In this document: positions 17,652 through 27,013 of the stretch, piece after piece
Layout: each line of letters starts with the position of its first letter
Numbering within the stretch: the first letter of the stretch is position 1
NCBI GenBank assembly: GCA_027487845.1
Contig: JAIYCV010000042.1
Span: 1-64,000 of the forward strand
Reading direction: 5' to 3'
Source of the DNA: Flammeovirgaceae bacterium
GTDB lineage: Bacteria > Bacteroidota > Bacteroidia > Cytophagales > Cyclobacteriaceae
Length of the DNA: 64,000 bases
Position numbers and translations under genes: made by a program
The notes under the pieces: generated by a model
What the model was told of the DNA's origin: nothing
The model's database searches: none
What the model saw: only the letters and a program-made list of their open reading frames with translations

Positions 17652-17659
17652 CAAATATA
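17652..17659 (-). promoter_or_regulatory. Candidate -7 element of the proline dehydrogenase gene
   Basis: TATATTTG on the minus strand matches TAnnTTTG and lies 18 bp before the chosen ATG. It supports the shorter start. A TTTG lies further upstream at a spacing of only 14 bp. Confidence 0.4.
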
Positions 17660-17758
17660 AATGGAACAAGAATCAAACCGCCTTGGTTTTAAAAAGCTTC
17701 GAGGTTTTGTAATGATAATTCCACATTTTTGACCAAAATTTGAAACTTGTTTCAACTT

Positions 17759-18790
17759 ATGTTTTCAGATAAAGTACGTGTCGGGCCGGCCTCCCATCTG
17801 GTTCAGTCTTTCCTAAAAGACAAGGACTATTCGCAAGTAGGCGTTTTGGTGGACGAGCACACCACCTCGCTCTGCTACCCAAAAATTAAGGAGTTACTTC
17901 CCAATCATGCATTGTTTCAAGTTCCTTCGGGCGAGGAATACAAAACACTGGCTACGTGCGAACTTATCTGGCAGCAGTTAACAGACCATCGCTTCGACAG
18001 GCACTCGGTGTTGATCATTTTAGGAGGCGGGGTGCTGGGCGACATGGGCGGCTTCTGCGCTGCCACCTATAAGCGCGGCATTGATTTCGTGCTCATGCCC
18101 ACCACGCTGCTCAGCCAAGTAGATGCTAGCGTAGGCGGTAAGCTAGGCATCGATTTTCATCATTTCAAAAACCACATTGGTGTATTTCAAGAACCCGTTT
18201 GCACCCTCATAGCCACCGAATTTTTATCTACCTTATCCAACCGCGAGTTGCGTTCGGGTTTTGCCGAAATTGTAAAGCATTGCCTTATTGCCGATAAAGA
18301 AATGTGGGGGGTAATACAAACAGAACCTTTAGAAAACCAAAACTGGGAAGCCTTGGTTACTCATTCCGTAAAGATCAAATACCAAATAATTACCGAAGAT
18401 CCGCGTGAAAAAGGTTTGCGTAAGATTCTAAACTTTGGGCACACCATTGGCCACGCGTTAGAAACCTATTTTCTTAAAACTCAAAACAAATTGTTTCATG
18501 GCGAGGCCATTGCAATGGGCATGATTGCCGAAGCGTTTATCGCAGCAAAAAAAGAATTGTTAACTCAAAGCGAATTAAGTCAAATAAGCAGTTACCTAAT
18601 TCACCTATTTGGGAAAGAAAAGTTACCAGAGGCGTTTGATGAAATTATTAACCTTGCAGGGCAAGACAAAAAGAACAGAGGGGCAAAAATAAAATTAGCC
18701 TTACCCAATTCAATTGGGAAGGCAGTTTGGGATGTAGAAGTCACCCAAGAAGAGATTGCTGAATCGCTAACGTATTATCAATCCATTTAA
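17759..18790 (+). CDS. aroB: 3-dehydroquinate synthase
   Basis: It converts DAHP to 3-dehydroquinate, the second step of the shikimate pathway, using NAD and a divalent metal. Motifs are GGGVLGDMGGFCAATYKRG, PTTLLSQVDASVGGKLGID, GFAEIVKHC and LNFGHTIGHALE, which holds metal ligands. Starting at the ATG at 17759 gives 343 residues; a TTG at 17747 in the same frame is possible but less likely. The shikimate gene aroA follows after one small convergent gene. The 3' end overlaps that gene by 4 bp. Confidence 0.96.
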   Translation: MFSDKVRVGPASHLVQSFLKDKDYSQVGVLVDEHTTSLCYPKIKELLPNHALFQVPSGEEYKTLATCELIWQQLTDHRFDRHSVLIILGGGVLGDMGGFCAATYKRGIDFVLMPTTLLSQVDASVGGKLGIDFHHFKNHIGVFQEPVCTLIATEFLSTLSNRELRSGFAEIVKHCLIADKEMWGVIQTEPLENQNWEALVTHSVKIKYQIITEDPREKGLRKILNFGHTIGHALETYFLKTQNKLFHGEAIAMGMIAEAFIAAKKELLTQSELSQISSYLIHLFGKEKLPEAFDEIINLAGQDKKNRGAKIKLALPNSIGKAVWDVEVTQEEIAESLTYYQSI

Positions 18791-18978
18791 ACATAATGAA
18801 TGTCAGAAGGATCAGTTGGTGCTTTATCTTCTTTATTCAAGGTGTTTTTGATTGTTTGCGCGCCTTTGGCAATAAACTCTTTGGTTTTCTTCTTACGTGT
18901 ACCTGTTAAAAGCCAAGCAGCCAATGCAGCACCGCCCGCTATCCCAAGTCCAATTGCTATTTTTCGTGTTGTATTCAT
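18787..18978 (-). CDS. Small YtxH-like membrane protein (63 aa)
   Basis: It has a glycine- and alanine-rich hydrophobic helix at residues 7-25 (IAIGLGIAGGAALAAWLLT), then a strongly basic stretch (GTRKKKTKEF) and an amphipathic helix. This layout is that of YtxH/gas-vesicle-like small envelope proteins, which are often stress-related in Bacteroidota. It is convergent with aroB (4-bp overlap) and divergent from aroA. Confidence 0.7.
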   Translation of the reverse strand: MNTTRKIAIGLGIAGGAALAAWLLTGTRKKKTKEFIAKGAQTIKNTLNKEDKAPTDPSDIHYV

Positions 18979-19063
18979 GTAATATTTAACCGCAAATTAG
19001 AAGAAAATGTTCCATTTTTAAAATATTATTAATAACGCTATTCGCCTTAAATTATTTTATCCT

Positions 19064-20296
19064 TTGAATTCATCTATCCGCATCCAAAAAACAAGCAAAA
19101 TCAGTGGCACTCCTTTTCAGCTACCTTCCTCAAAAAGTATCAGCAACCGTGCATTGGTGTTGAATGCTCTTTCTGGTAATAGCACCCCTTCGGTGCTTCG
19201 AAATTTGTCAGAGGCACGCGATACAAAACTAATGCAAGCGTTAATCAATAGCCCCGAAACAACAATCAATGTGTTAGACGCTGGCACCACCATGCGTTTT
19301 CTTACGGCCTTTTTTGCTATTACCAACCAACACAAAATCCTTACGGGAACAGATAGAATGAAACAGCGACCCATTAAATTGCTCGTTGACGCCTTGCGGG
19401 AAATTGGGGCAGCTATCGATTATCTTGAAATCGAAGGGTTTCCCTCCATTGAGGTAAAAGGTTTTGCAGGTCAAAAGGCCAAAAGTGTTCAAATACCTGG
19501 AAATGTGAGCAGCCAGTATATCTCCGCGTTGATGATGATAGCACCCAAATTGGCTGAGGGCTTAACCATTGAGCTTGCTGGTAACGTAGGCAGTTGGCCC
19601 TACATTAAAATGACAGGTTCGTTAATGGCGCAATTTGGTGTGGCTTGCGAATTCGAGTCGGACAGTATAAAAATCCCAACTGGAAGTTTTACCTCAACCG
19701 AGTTAACTATTGAAGCCGACTGGTCGGCAGCGAGCTATTGGTTTGCTTTTGTGGCATTGGCCAAAGAAGCACGTATCACGCTAAAAAACGTTTCGATGCA
19801 ATCTTTGCAGGGTGATCGGGTAATTGTAGAGGCGATGGAAAAACTAGGTGTGCAGTCAGCCTATGAAAACAACTCGCTAATTCTAACCAAGAAATCAAGT
19901 GCATCGTCCATTGAATGGGATTTTAAAGACTGCCCTGATTTAGCGCAAACAATACTGCCCGTTTGTGCAGCCAAAAACATCAGAGGCGTTTTTACAGGGC
20001 TCGAGAGTTTAAGGATAAAAGAAACAGACCGAATTGCGGCTTTGCAAAATGAGCTGGCAAAAATTGGCGCGGCCGTTATCGAAAAAGAAAACACGTGGGT
20101 GCTAATCCCTAGTGTTGATAACATTCTTCCTGCAAAAGCAGATTTCGCCACCTACCACGACCACAGAATGGCAATGGGCTTGGCTCCGCTAGCAACTTTA
20201 ATGGATGTGACGTTTGATGATGCTACGGTTATCAACAAATCCTATCCTGGTTTTTGGCAAGATTGCGAATCAGTGGGCATAAAAACCGAGCAATAA
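19064..20296 (+). CDS. aroA: 3-phosphoshikimate 1-carboxyvinyltransferase (EPSP synthase)
   Basis: It transfers the enolpyruvyl group from PEP to shikimate-3-phosphate. Recognisable motifs: LPSSKSISNRALVLNAL with the PEP-binding lysine, LDAGTTMRFLTAF, QRPIKLLVDAL, GNVSSQYISALMMIAP, LRIKETDRIAALQNELAK, and the C-terminal YHDHRMAMGLAPLA. At 410 residues it is slightly short compared with about 425. No ATG exists near the N-terminus; translation most likely begins at the TTG at 19064-19066. Confidence 0.95.
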   Translation: MNSSIRIQKTSKISGTPFQLPSSKSISNRALVLNALSGNSTPSVLRNLSEARDTKLMQALINSPETTINVLDAGTTMRFLTAFFAITNQHKILTGTDRMKQRPIKLLVDALREIGAAIDYLEIEGFPSIEVKGFAGQKAKSVQIPGNVSSQYISALMMIAPKLAEGLTIELAGNVGSWPYIKMTGSLMAQFGVACEFESDSIKIPTGSFTSTELTIEADWSAASYWFAFVALAKEARITLKNVSMQSLQGDRVIVEAMEKLGVQSAYENNSLILTKKSSASSIEWDFKDCPDLAQTILPVCAAKNIRGVFTGLESLRIKETDRIAALQNELAKIGAAVIEKENTWVLIPSVDNILPAKADFATYHDHRMAMGLAPLATLMDVTFDDATVINKSYPGFWQDCESVGIKTEQ

Positions 20297-20325
20297 AAAA
20301 AGCCCTCCGGAAATCCGGAAGGCTT
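20294..20325 (-). terminator. Intrinsic terminator, minus strand
   Basis: The stem AGCC-TCCGG / CCGGA-GGCT with one mismatch and a 4-base loop (20301-20324) is flanked by an A-run at 20295-20301, which becomes a U-run only on the minus strand. It would end the transcript coming from the BtuF-like gene, about 300 bp after that gene's stop. On the plus strand the hairpin directly follows aroA but lacks a U-run. Confidence 0.7.
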
Positions 20326-20419
20326 ACCCACACAAAACAACAACCATTATTGTATTACAATTGCCCAGGACGTTAATGAACCTGAAACTAGTAAGTTAAA
20401 TTCTTTCATGGCGTGCTAT

Positions 20420-20605
20420 TCAATTCAAATTTATGCTTGTCACCAACTGTCTAAAAGTTGATGCTGCATCTTTGCTTGTTCTTTCTTTTGCTATTTTCTC
20501 TAATGCTTTTTTAACGCTTAAATGTAGACAGTATTCAATACTTCCAGTTTTCTGGTTGTAGTCAATACTTTCTAGTGTAATATTTTCGCGAATTTTTGAG
20601 ATGAT
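20420..20605 (-). other. Protein-like open frame of 61 codons without a normal start
   Basis: On the minus strand a frame runs from just after a TAG at 20606-20608 to a TGA at 20420-20422. Its translation looks like a real protein (IRENITLESIDYNQ, EYCLHLSVKKALEKIAKE, ending FRQLVTSINLN) but holds no ATG, GTG or TTG until close to its end. It lies between the BtuF-like stop and a minus-strand terminator, so it is probably transcribed. It could start at ATT/ATC, or be the remnant of a gene. Not recognised. Confidence 0.35.
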
Positions 20606-20621
20606 CTACGCAAAAATAGTT

Positions 20622-21419
20622 CTAAACCCTCGAAGCAAGCTGCTTGAAATAGGCTGGGGCATAAACCATTCGGCTTCCAAACCACGAAAAATACTCCCCG
20701 TCTACCAAACTTACATCCGATGTGGAGTTAATAGCCGATACCTCTTTGACATGATTTTGTTTAAAAGGATACGGTTCTGAAGATAAAAAGATGATGTCAG
20801 GGTTTAATCGCCCTATTAGTTCTTCAGAAATTATGGGATAGCGCGGCTCAGAAATACAGTTTACAAACCCTATTTTTTCAAGCATCGAATTGATAAATGT
20901 GTTTGTTCCTGCGGCCATCCAGGGGTTTTTCCAAATCAAATAGAGCACGCGTTTGTTATTCTTTGGAAGAATATCCAAAAAATTAGATTGGATCTTATTT
21001 GATAAAGAAGTACTTATTTCTTCTCTATTGGTAATCTTACCAATGGACAGAATCATTTCTAAAGCTTCTTCAAATTTAGTTATATCGCTTAACCAAACTG
21101 GGTATTTTTCACACAATAAGTCGATCCCTTCCTTATAGTTTTCTTCTTTATTTCCAATAATCAAATCAGGATTAAGTTTCGATACGCTATCAAACCAAAA
21201 GTTTTTTGTTCCGCCAACAATGCTTTTGTGCCGAAGCCAATGAGGTGGATGAACGCAGAATTTTGTAATACCAATTACCTCTTGTTCTAATCCTAAGTCA
21301 AAAAGCAATTCGGTTTGCGAAGGAACTAATGAGATTATTCGCTTTGGAGGGAAAAGAAATTCTACCTGGCGCCCTAACTGATCGAGGATACAAGTCTTTA
21401 TTCTGCTGCGTTCACTCAC
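20622..21419 (-). CDS. BtuF-like periplasmic-binding-fold protein, without signal peptide
   Basis: This is a TroA/BtuF-type helical-backbone metal-receptor protein (265 aa): RIISLVPSQTELLFDLGL, VIGITKFCVHPPHWLRH, VGGTKNFW, LNPDLIIGNKEEN. No signal peptide or lipobox is present. I recall Bacteroidota homologues that share this lack, so it may act in the cytosol and not as a transporter subunit. The start is a GTG at 21417-21419 that overlaps the stop of the YfiR-like gene in a GTGA, so the two are translationally coupled. A cobalamin- or metal-related ligand is inferred. Confidence 0.85.
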   Translation of the reverse strand: MSERSRIKTCILDQLGRQVEFLFPPKRIISLVPSQTELLFDLGLEQEVIGITKFCVHPPHWLRHKSIVGGTKNFWFDSVSKLNPDLIIGNKEENYKEGIDLLCEKYPVWLSDITKFEEALEMILSIGKITNREEISTSLSNKIQSNFLDILPKNNKRVLYLIWKNPWMAAGTNTFINSMLEKIGFVNCISEPRYPIISEELIGRLNPDIIFLSSEPYPFKQNHVKEVSAINSTSDVSLVDGEYFSWFGSRMVYAPAYFKQLASRV

Positions 21420-21934
21420 AGCACGATCGCCACACCAAGAAGCGAGGAAGAAACCTTCAAAGAAGCGGCTGTAATTGACGCTTGATTGATTTCAAACTTT
21501 AATTTCCCGTCAACTTCTTTGAAATTCACACAGCTTCCTTTTTTACCTAAATTGTTATTATCGGTAATTGTTAAAATCGACTTTCCGGCAGTGGCAGCCT
21601 TAAGTGCGTCAAAGTCTTTGCTTTTCCCCCTTCCGAGGTAAACCACAGCACAAGAAGTGGCTTCCGCGATGGCACTCATTTTCTGGATTACGTATTTTTT
21701 GCTCCCTTTTGGTTTTCCATCGTATCGGGCTTTCAACGTGTTGTACACATCATCAGCCCCAAATACGCCAATCACAAAATCACCCGGCTCAGACTCCGTT
21801 GGCCACTGTATGTACTTTACGAAATTATACATCATGGCAGGGTGAAGCTCCTTCGCTTCCTGCACATCCTGGGCGGAGGCACTATTTATTAACCCAAAAA
21901 AGATTGTAAATGCCAGTATAGGAGAGATTTTCAT
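21416..21934 (-). CDS. YfiR-like (DUF4154) periplasmic protein
   Basis: A signal peptide (MKISPILAFTIFFGLINSASAQ) is followed by the DUF4154/YfiR pattern: MMYNFVKYIQWP, FVIGVFGADDVYNTL, AVVYLGRG, ILTITDN and VNFKEVDGKLKFEIN. In Pseudomonas YfiR is a periplasmic repressor of a diguanylate cyclase, but most Bacteroidota members have no such partner and none is seen here. It is coupled to the BtuF-like gene by a 4-bp overlap. Confidence 0.85.
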   Translation of the reverse strand: MKISPILAFTIFFGLINSASAQDVQEAKELHPAMMYNFVKYIQWPTESEPGDFVIGVFGADDVYNTLKARYDGKPKGSKKYVIQKMSAIAEATSCAVVYLGRGKSKDFDALKAATAGKSILTITDNNNLGKKGSCVNFKEVDGKLKFEINQASITAASLKVSSSLLGVAIVL

Positions 21935-22022
21935 TTAATCGCGCTATGTTGGGTTAAAGATTGACCAATGAATCAAAAATTAAAAACCGATTCAACACTA
22001 TTTCAAACGTTTGTAATAAATG

Positions 22023-23093
22023 CTACTTTATGTATCTAAAATCTTGACCTGCTTTTACTTGAAGTAGAACTTCGTAAATAAGGCCAATTACGTTTTCAAC
22101 ATCCGCTTTGTGAACTGTTTCAACGGTTGTATGCATATACTTTAACGGAAGTGAAATTAGGGCAGAGGCAACTCCTTCGGCAGAATAAGCAAATGAATCG
22201 GTGTCGGTGCCTGTGGATCGAGAAACAGCCTGGCGTTGAAAAGCAATTTTCTTCTTATTGGCCGTATCAATGATCATTTTCAACACATTATTTTGTACTG
22301 CTGGTCCATAGCACAAAACGGGCCCTGCACCGCATTTCAAATTGCCACTCTCCTTTTTATTGTACATGGGCGATTGCGTGTCATGAGTTACGTCTGTGCA
22401 AATAGCCAAGTCAGGTTTTATTTTTCTAGAAATCATTTCAGCACCGCGTAAACCGATTTCTTCTTGCACAGCATTAACTATATACAATCCGAACGGAAGT
22501 TTTTTCTTGTTTTCACTCAATCTCCGTGCAACTTCCGCGATCATAAAACCACCCATCCTGTTATCCAACGCCCTTCCGGTCAGGTAATTTTTGTTGAGTT
22601 CCATCAAACCATCTTCAAAGGTGATTACGCAACCCACATGAACACCCATTTCGTCAACTTCTTTCTTTGATTCAGCTCCAATGTCAATAAAGATATTTTT
22701 CAGCGTGGGTGTTTCCTCTTTGCCCGAGTCTCTTACGTGAATTGCCGGCCAGCCGAAAACTCCCTTTACAATGCCTTTATCGGTATGAATATTTACACGC
22801 ATAGACGGAGCAATTTGGTGGTCAGAGCCACCATTTCTTCGAACATAGATGTAGCCCTCGTCAGTGATGTAATTTACAAACCATGAGATTTCATCTGCAT
22901 GAGCCTCAATTACCACTTTGTAAGGGGCTTTTGGGTTTATCACACCTACAACAGTACCATACACGTCAGAGATATAGTCATTGATATATGGTTTTAGGTA
23001 TTCTAACCAGATTTTTTGGCCGGATGATTCAAAGCCTGTTGGCGATGCATTATTGAGATATTCGAAAAGGAATTTTTTGCTGATTTTGTCCAT
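22023..23093 (-). CDS. M42-family metallopeptidase (glutamyl aminopeptidase-like)
   Basis: The M42 zinc-ligand motifs are in order: EAHADEIS, FIDIGAES, TGRALDNRMGG with the bridging Asp, VQEEIGLRGA with the catalytic Glu pair, ICTDVTHDTQ, and a late YMHTTVETV histidine. At 356 residues it is full length. Members form large cytosolic dodecameric aminopeptidases that trim peptides. There is no signal peptide. It stands as a single gene. Confidence 0.92.
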   Translation of the reverse strand: MDKISKKFLFEYLNNASPTGFESSGQKIWLEYLKPYINDYISDVYGTVVGVINPKAPYKVVIEAHADEISWFVNYITDEGYIYVRRNGGSDHQIAPSMRVNIHTDKGIVKGVFGWPAIHVRDSGKEETPTLKNIFIDIGAESKKEVDEMGVHVGCVITFEDGLMELNKNYLTGRALDNRMGGFMIAEVARRLSENKKKLPFGLYIVNAVQEEIGLRGAEMISRKIKPDLAICTDVTHDTQSPMYNKKESGNLKCGAGPVLCYGPAVQNNVLKMIIDTANKKKIAFQRQAVSRSTGTDTDSFAYSAEGVASALISLPLKYMHTTVETVHKADVENVIGLIYEVLLQVKAGQDFRYIK

Positions 23094-23192
23094 GGATAGA
23101 TTTGTTAATTTTCAAATTTATAGAAATTTGAGATGTTCCAAGCAATTTGATTTTATGATGTTTTGACTTAAGCTAGCAGGTTACTTTATAAA

Positions 23193-24311
23193 TCAATTGC
23201 TTTTTAATTTATAACTAGTACTCCTTCCTCCACCTTCTTCTTTCTCCAATATATTTTGGTCTATCAGAAGCTGGATATCGCGCAAAGCAGTGTCTGGCGA
23301 ACACTTGGCTATCTTAGCCCATTTTGAAGTTGTAAGTTTACCCTCAAACTCATCCAACAATTTAACCAGCATTTTTCGTTGTCGCTCGTTCAGGCTAGCA
23401 GTCCTGTGTGTTTCCCAAAAGGTGGCTTTGTTCAATACGTTGAACAGCGTGCTTTCGGATGCCGCGAGCGCACGATCAAAACAAGCGAGAAACCATAACA
23501 GCCATTGGGTAATGTCAAGTGTGCCTTTCTGTGTTTGCTCTAATGTATCATAGTACACATTGCGCTCCTTTTTTATTTGTGCCGACATGCTGTAAAAACG
23601 TTGCGTGGTTTGGTCAGACCGCGAAAACTGCATGTCTGCAATAGCTCGGGCTATTCTTCCATTACCATCGTCAAACGGGTGAATGGTTACAAACCAGAGG
23701 TGCGCTATGGCCGCCTTTAGTATCGAATCCATATCAGTGACTTGATTAAACCACGATAGAAACGTTTGCATTTCATTTTCTAATCGCGCGGATTCAGGTG
23801 CTTCGAAATGCACTCGCTCTTTCCCCATTGGCCCCGATACCACCTGCATAGCACCGCTTGTTTCATCGCGCCAAGCACCTACTTGTATTTTGTGCAAGCC
23901 ACTTCTGCCCGTTGGAAATAATGCCGCGTGCCACCCAAACAATCGCTCGCTGCTAAGTGGTGAGTTGTATTGTTGCGTTGCATCTAACATCATTTCTACA
24001 ACATCATCAACATGCCGATCTACCGAAACCAAACCACCCACTTCCATCCCCAATCTGCGGGCAATGGATGAACGTACTTGATCAAACGGTAGCTTCTCTC
24101 CCTCTATTTCACTGGACCGTATCACATCTTGGATTAGATTTGTTAAGGTGGCTTCCTCCCTTAGCTTGAACCCAAATGACTCCAGTTTGCCCAGCAACCT
24201 GCCTTGCTTGTGCCGCACTGCAGCCAACGGATGGACAAGCTCATTGTGTTGCCAAGTTAAATTTGGCCAATTTTTCAATAAGTGAATATATATTCCTGCT
24301 ATTCTCCGCAT
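23193..24311 (-). CDS. Fic-domain AMP-transferase with own inhibitory motif and winged helix
   Basis: The N-terminal DUF4172-like helical region has the class II inhibitory motif SSEIEG at residues 66-71 ([S/T]xxxE[G/N]). The Fic motif HPFDDGNGRIAR lies at 211-222 with catalytic His211. A C-terminal winged helix spans about 310-365 (LTTSKWAKIAKCSPDTALRDIQLL). It would transfer AMP to a protein hydroxyl group and restrain itself through the N-terminal helix. The start codon lies in the first of several copies of attctccgca (see 24301-24397), which strongly suggests autoregulation through the winged helix. Confidence 0.93.
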   Translation of the reverse strand: MRRIAGIYIHLLKNWPNLTWQHNELVHPLAAVRHKQGRLLGKLESFGFKLREEATLTNLIQDVIRSSEIEGEKLPFDQVRSSIARRLGMEVGGLVSVDRHVDDVVEMMLDATQQYNSPLSSERLFGWHAALFPTGRSGLHKIQVGAWRDETSGAMQVVSGPMGKERVHFEAPESARLENEMQTFLSWFNQVTDMDSILKAAIAHLWFVTIHPFDDGNGRIARAIADMQFSRSDQTTQRFYSMSAQIKKERNVYYDTLEQTQKGTLDITQWLLWFLACFDRALAASESTLFNVLNKATFWETHRTASLNERQRKMLVKLLDEFEGKLTTSKWAKIAKCSPDTALRDIQLLIDQNILEKEEGGGRSTSYKLKSN

Positions 24312-24397
24312 AATGTGCGGTAAATATATGAATATCTGCGGAGATTAAGATATTATTCTCCGCATTTTTTGCGGAGAATATAAAGCTATTCTCCGCA
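24301..24397. promoter_or_regulatory. Multi-copy operator of the Fic gene
   Basis: Five copies of attctccgca or its complement occur in 97 bp: 24301-24310, 24337-24344 (8 bp), 24355-24364, 24370-24379 and 24388-24397, plus a half-site at 24315-24320. Copies 3 and 4 form a perfect palindrome with a 5-bp T-rich centre. The first copy covers the Fic start codon. The array fills the gap between the carboxylase stop and the Fic start. Confidence 0.8.
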
Positions 24398-24404
24398 AAA
24401 CAAA

Positions 24405-25976
24405 CTAAAGAGGAATATTTCCATGCTTTTTCTTTGGAAGTTTTGCTACCTTGTTTTCCAGCATCTTAAAGGCTTTGATCAATTTCTCTCGGGTTTGGTC
24501 TGGAAAGATCACTTCATCCACAAACCCTCGGTTTGCAGCGCGATAAGGATTCGCAAATTTGGTGGTATAATCTTCTACTTTCTCGGCTAATTTTTCTTCT
24601 GGATTTACCGCTTCCGCAATCTCTTTTTTGAAAATAATTTCGGAAGCACCTTTTGCACCCATCACGGCAATCTCTGCCGATGGCCACGCATAATTAAGAT
24701 CTGCGCCAATATGCTTGCTGTTCATCACATCGTATGCACCACCATACGCCTTTCGCGTAATCACGGTAATGCGCGGAACTGTTGCTTCACTAAACGCATA
24801 CAACAACTTTGCTCCATTTGTAATAATCGCATTCCATTCTTGGTCGGTGCCTGGTAAAAATCCTGGCACATCTTCAAATACTAGCAATGGAATATTAAAA
24901 CAATCGCAGAAGCGGACAAAACGTGCCGCTTTTACACTCGAATCGATATCTAGCACTCCCGCCAGCGAGGCAGGCTGATTGCCTACAATACCAATACTCC
25001 TGCCAGCCAATCGGGCAAAGCCCACCACAATGTTTTCAGCAAAATTCTTATGCACTTCAAAAAAACTCGCGTCATCCATCACTCCATTGATCACCTCCCT
25101 CATATCATAGGGTTGGTTTGGATTAGCGGGAATTAAATCATTCAACACGGGCCTACTTTCGTTGCCTTCGGCATAAGCGACTCTTGGCGCATCGTCTTCA
25201 CAATTCTGCGGCATGTAACTCAGCAATGTCTTTATCCCAGCAATGCACTCTACCTCATTCGCGCTGGCAAAATGCGTGACTCCGCTTTTGGTGCTATGAG
25301 TAGTTGCACCCCCCAATTCTTCCGCAGTTACGTTTTCATGAGTTACTGTTTTGACCACGTTGGGCCCAGTAACGAACATAAATGAAGTTCCTTCCACCAT
25401 AAAAATAAAATCAGTCATGGCAGGAGAATAAACGGCACCTCCCGCGCAAGGACCCATAATCGCTGAGATTTGTGGGATAACGCCCGAAGCCATAACATTC
25501 CTATAAAAAATATCGGCATAGCCTCCCAATGAAACAACACCTTCTTGAATGCGCGCACCACCCGAATCGTTTAACCCAATTAAGGGGGCACCGTTCTTCA
25601 TTGCCAAATCCATTACTTTCACAATTTTCTCGGCATGGGTTTCGGACAGCGAGCCACCAAACACGGTGAAGTCTTGCGAAAAAACATAAACCAATCTCCC
25701 ATTAACTGTGCCATAACCCGTAACTACACCATCGCCTAAATAAGATTCCTTATCTAATCCAAAATCAGTACTTCTGTGCACAACAAATTTTCCCAGCTCT
25801 TCAAACGACCCTTCATCTAACAAAATAAGTACACGCTCTCTGGCCGTAAGTTTACCACGAGCATGCTGCTGTTCTAATCGTTTCACACCCCCACCTAATT
25901 CCGCCTCGTCATTTCTTCGAGCCAACTCATCAAATTTCTGCTGAAGCAATTCTGAACTTACTTTTCTTTTCGACAT
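24405..25976 (-). CDS. Acyl-CoA (propionyl-CoA) carboxylase, carboxyltransferase beta subunit
   Basis: Full carboxyltransferase sequence (523 aa from the ATG at 25974-25976): [80 protein letters not shown]. It moves a carboxyl group from biotin to propionyl-CoA or a related acyl-CoA. The biotin carboxylase and biotin-carrier genes are not in the window. The alternative start at 26000 would overlap the divergent ppx-like gene and is less likely. Confidence 0.94.
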   Translation of the reverse strand: MSKRKVSSELLQQKFDELARRNDEAELGGGVKRLEQQHARGKLTARERVLILLDEGSFEELGKFVVHRSTDFGLDKESYLGDGVVTGYGTVNGRLVYVFSQDFTVFGGSLSETHAEKIVKVMDLAMKNGAPLIGLNDSGGARIQEGVVSLGGYADIFYRNVMASGVIPQISAIMGPCAGGAVYSPAMTDFIFMVEGTSFMFVTGPNVVKTVTHENVTAEELGGATTHSTKSGVTHFASANEVECIAGIKTLLSYMPQNCEDDAPRVAYAEGNESRPVLNDLIPANPNQPYDMREVINGVMDDASFFEVHKNFAENIVVGFARLAGRSIGIVGNQPASLAGVLDIDSSVKAARFVRFCDCFNIPLLVFEDVPGFLPGTDQEWNAIITNGAKLLYAFSEATVPRITVITRKAYGGAYDVMNSKHIGADLNYAWPSAEIAVMGAKGASEIIFKKEIAEAVNPEEKLAEKVEDYTTKFANPYRAANRGFVDEVIFPDQTREKLIKAFKMLENKVAKLPKKKHGNIPL

Positions 25977-26034
25977 ATTTATTTTCTCAAGATGCGGCAT
26001 GAAGGTATTAAATTGCTTGCAATATTTTTATACG

Positions 26035-26964
26035 ATGAACAACCGAGTGGCAGTTATTGATTTAGGAACCAACACGTTCCATTTGTTGATCGCTGAGAGA
26101 AAAGATAATCGGCTGATTAGCATCCGTCAGGAAAGAATTGCCGTCAAACTTGGAGCGGGGGGAATCAACCAAAATGTAATTACCGAAGCAGGAATAGTGA
26201 GGGCTTTAAACGCACTTACCGAGTTTAAATTGAAAATGGATTCGTTTGCTGTAAATCACATATTTTGCTTTGGCACAAGTGCTATTCGGAGTGCAACCAA
26301 TAAAAGCGAGCTAATTGCACGAATAAAATCAAAAACGGGCATTGAGGTAAAAGTAATTTCGGGTGACGAAGAGGCTGAACTTATTTACAAAGGCGTTTCC
26401 ACAGCCATAAAACTTGGTCAGGAGCCTAACCTAATCGTTGATATTGGTGGTGGCAGCGTTGAATTTATTATCGCCAATGGAAATGGTCTTCTGTGGAAGC
26501 AAAGTATTGAGATGGGCGGGCAGCGTTTGATAGAAAAATTCAAACCGCATGATCCTATTACCAGTGAAGAAATCAATTCTTTGGAAGCATATTTTAAAGA
26601 ACAACTTACAGGATTAATGGAGCAACTTACCATCCACAAACCTATTTGTTTAGTGGGGTCATCCGGATCATTTGATACGTTGAGCGAAATCTACTGTGCC
26701 AATGAAGAACTTCCTTATAATCCGGAAAGTCCCGAGACACTCTTCTCGATAGGAGCCTTCTATTCCATTCACCAGTTACTGATCACAAAAAACAGAGACG
26801 AACGGATGCAGATTTCTGGCATGATAGAATTACGAGTAGATATGATTGTAGTGGGGAGTTGCTTGATAAAGTTTTTGTTGGATAGCTACGATTTTCAATC
26901 CATTCGCGTTTCCACTTATTCATTGAAGGAAGGTGTGCTTCAGTCGATGATCAATAGACCATAG
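26035..26964 (+). CDS. Ppx/GppA-family phosphatase
   Basis: An actin-like ATPase-fold protein with VIDLGTNTFHLLIAE near the N-terminus, AIRSATNKSELI, DEEAELIYKGV and the second phosphate-binding loop IVDIGGGSVEFII. It would hydrolyse polyphosphate or pppGpp. At 309 residues it is the short, two-domain form. I chose the ATG at 26035; the frame from 25999 would overlap the divergent carboxylase start. An 11-bp hairpin covers its stop codon. Confidence 0.92.
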   Translation: MNNRVAVIDLGTNTFHLLIAERKDNRLISIRQERIAVKLGAGGINQNVITEAGIVRALNALTEFKLKMDSFAVNHIFCFGTSAIRSATNKSELIARIKSKTGIEVKVISGDEEAELIYKGVSTAIKLGQEPNLIVDIGGGSVEFIIANGNGLLWKQSIEMGGQRLIEKFKPHDPITSEEINSLEAYFKEQLTGLMEQLTIHKPICLVGSSGSFDTLSEIYCANEELPYNPESPETLFSIGAFYSIHQLLITKNRDERMQISGMIELRVDMIVVGSCLIKFLLDSYDFQSIRVSTYSLKEGVLQSMINRP

Positions 26965-26992
26965 TCGATAGCTACTTATACCGACTATGGTC
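26957..26992. terminator. Hairpin between convergent ppx-like and muiA-like genes
   Basis: Perfect 11-bp arms gaccatagtcg (26957-26967) and cgactatggtc (26982-26992) with a 14-base loop. The first arm contains the TAG stop of the ppx-like gene. There is no T-run, so it is a candidate bidirectional terminator or mRNA 3'-end stabiliser only. Confidence 0.45.
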
Positions 26993-27013
26993 CAATGTCA
27001 AATGCGCGATCGA

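Noticed and set aside
17747-17758. TTG start for aroB
   Set aside because: An ATG four codons later gives the better family N-terminus.
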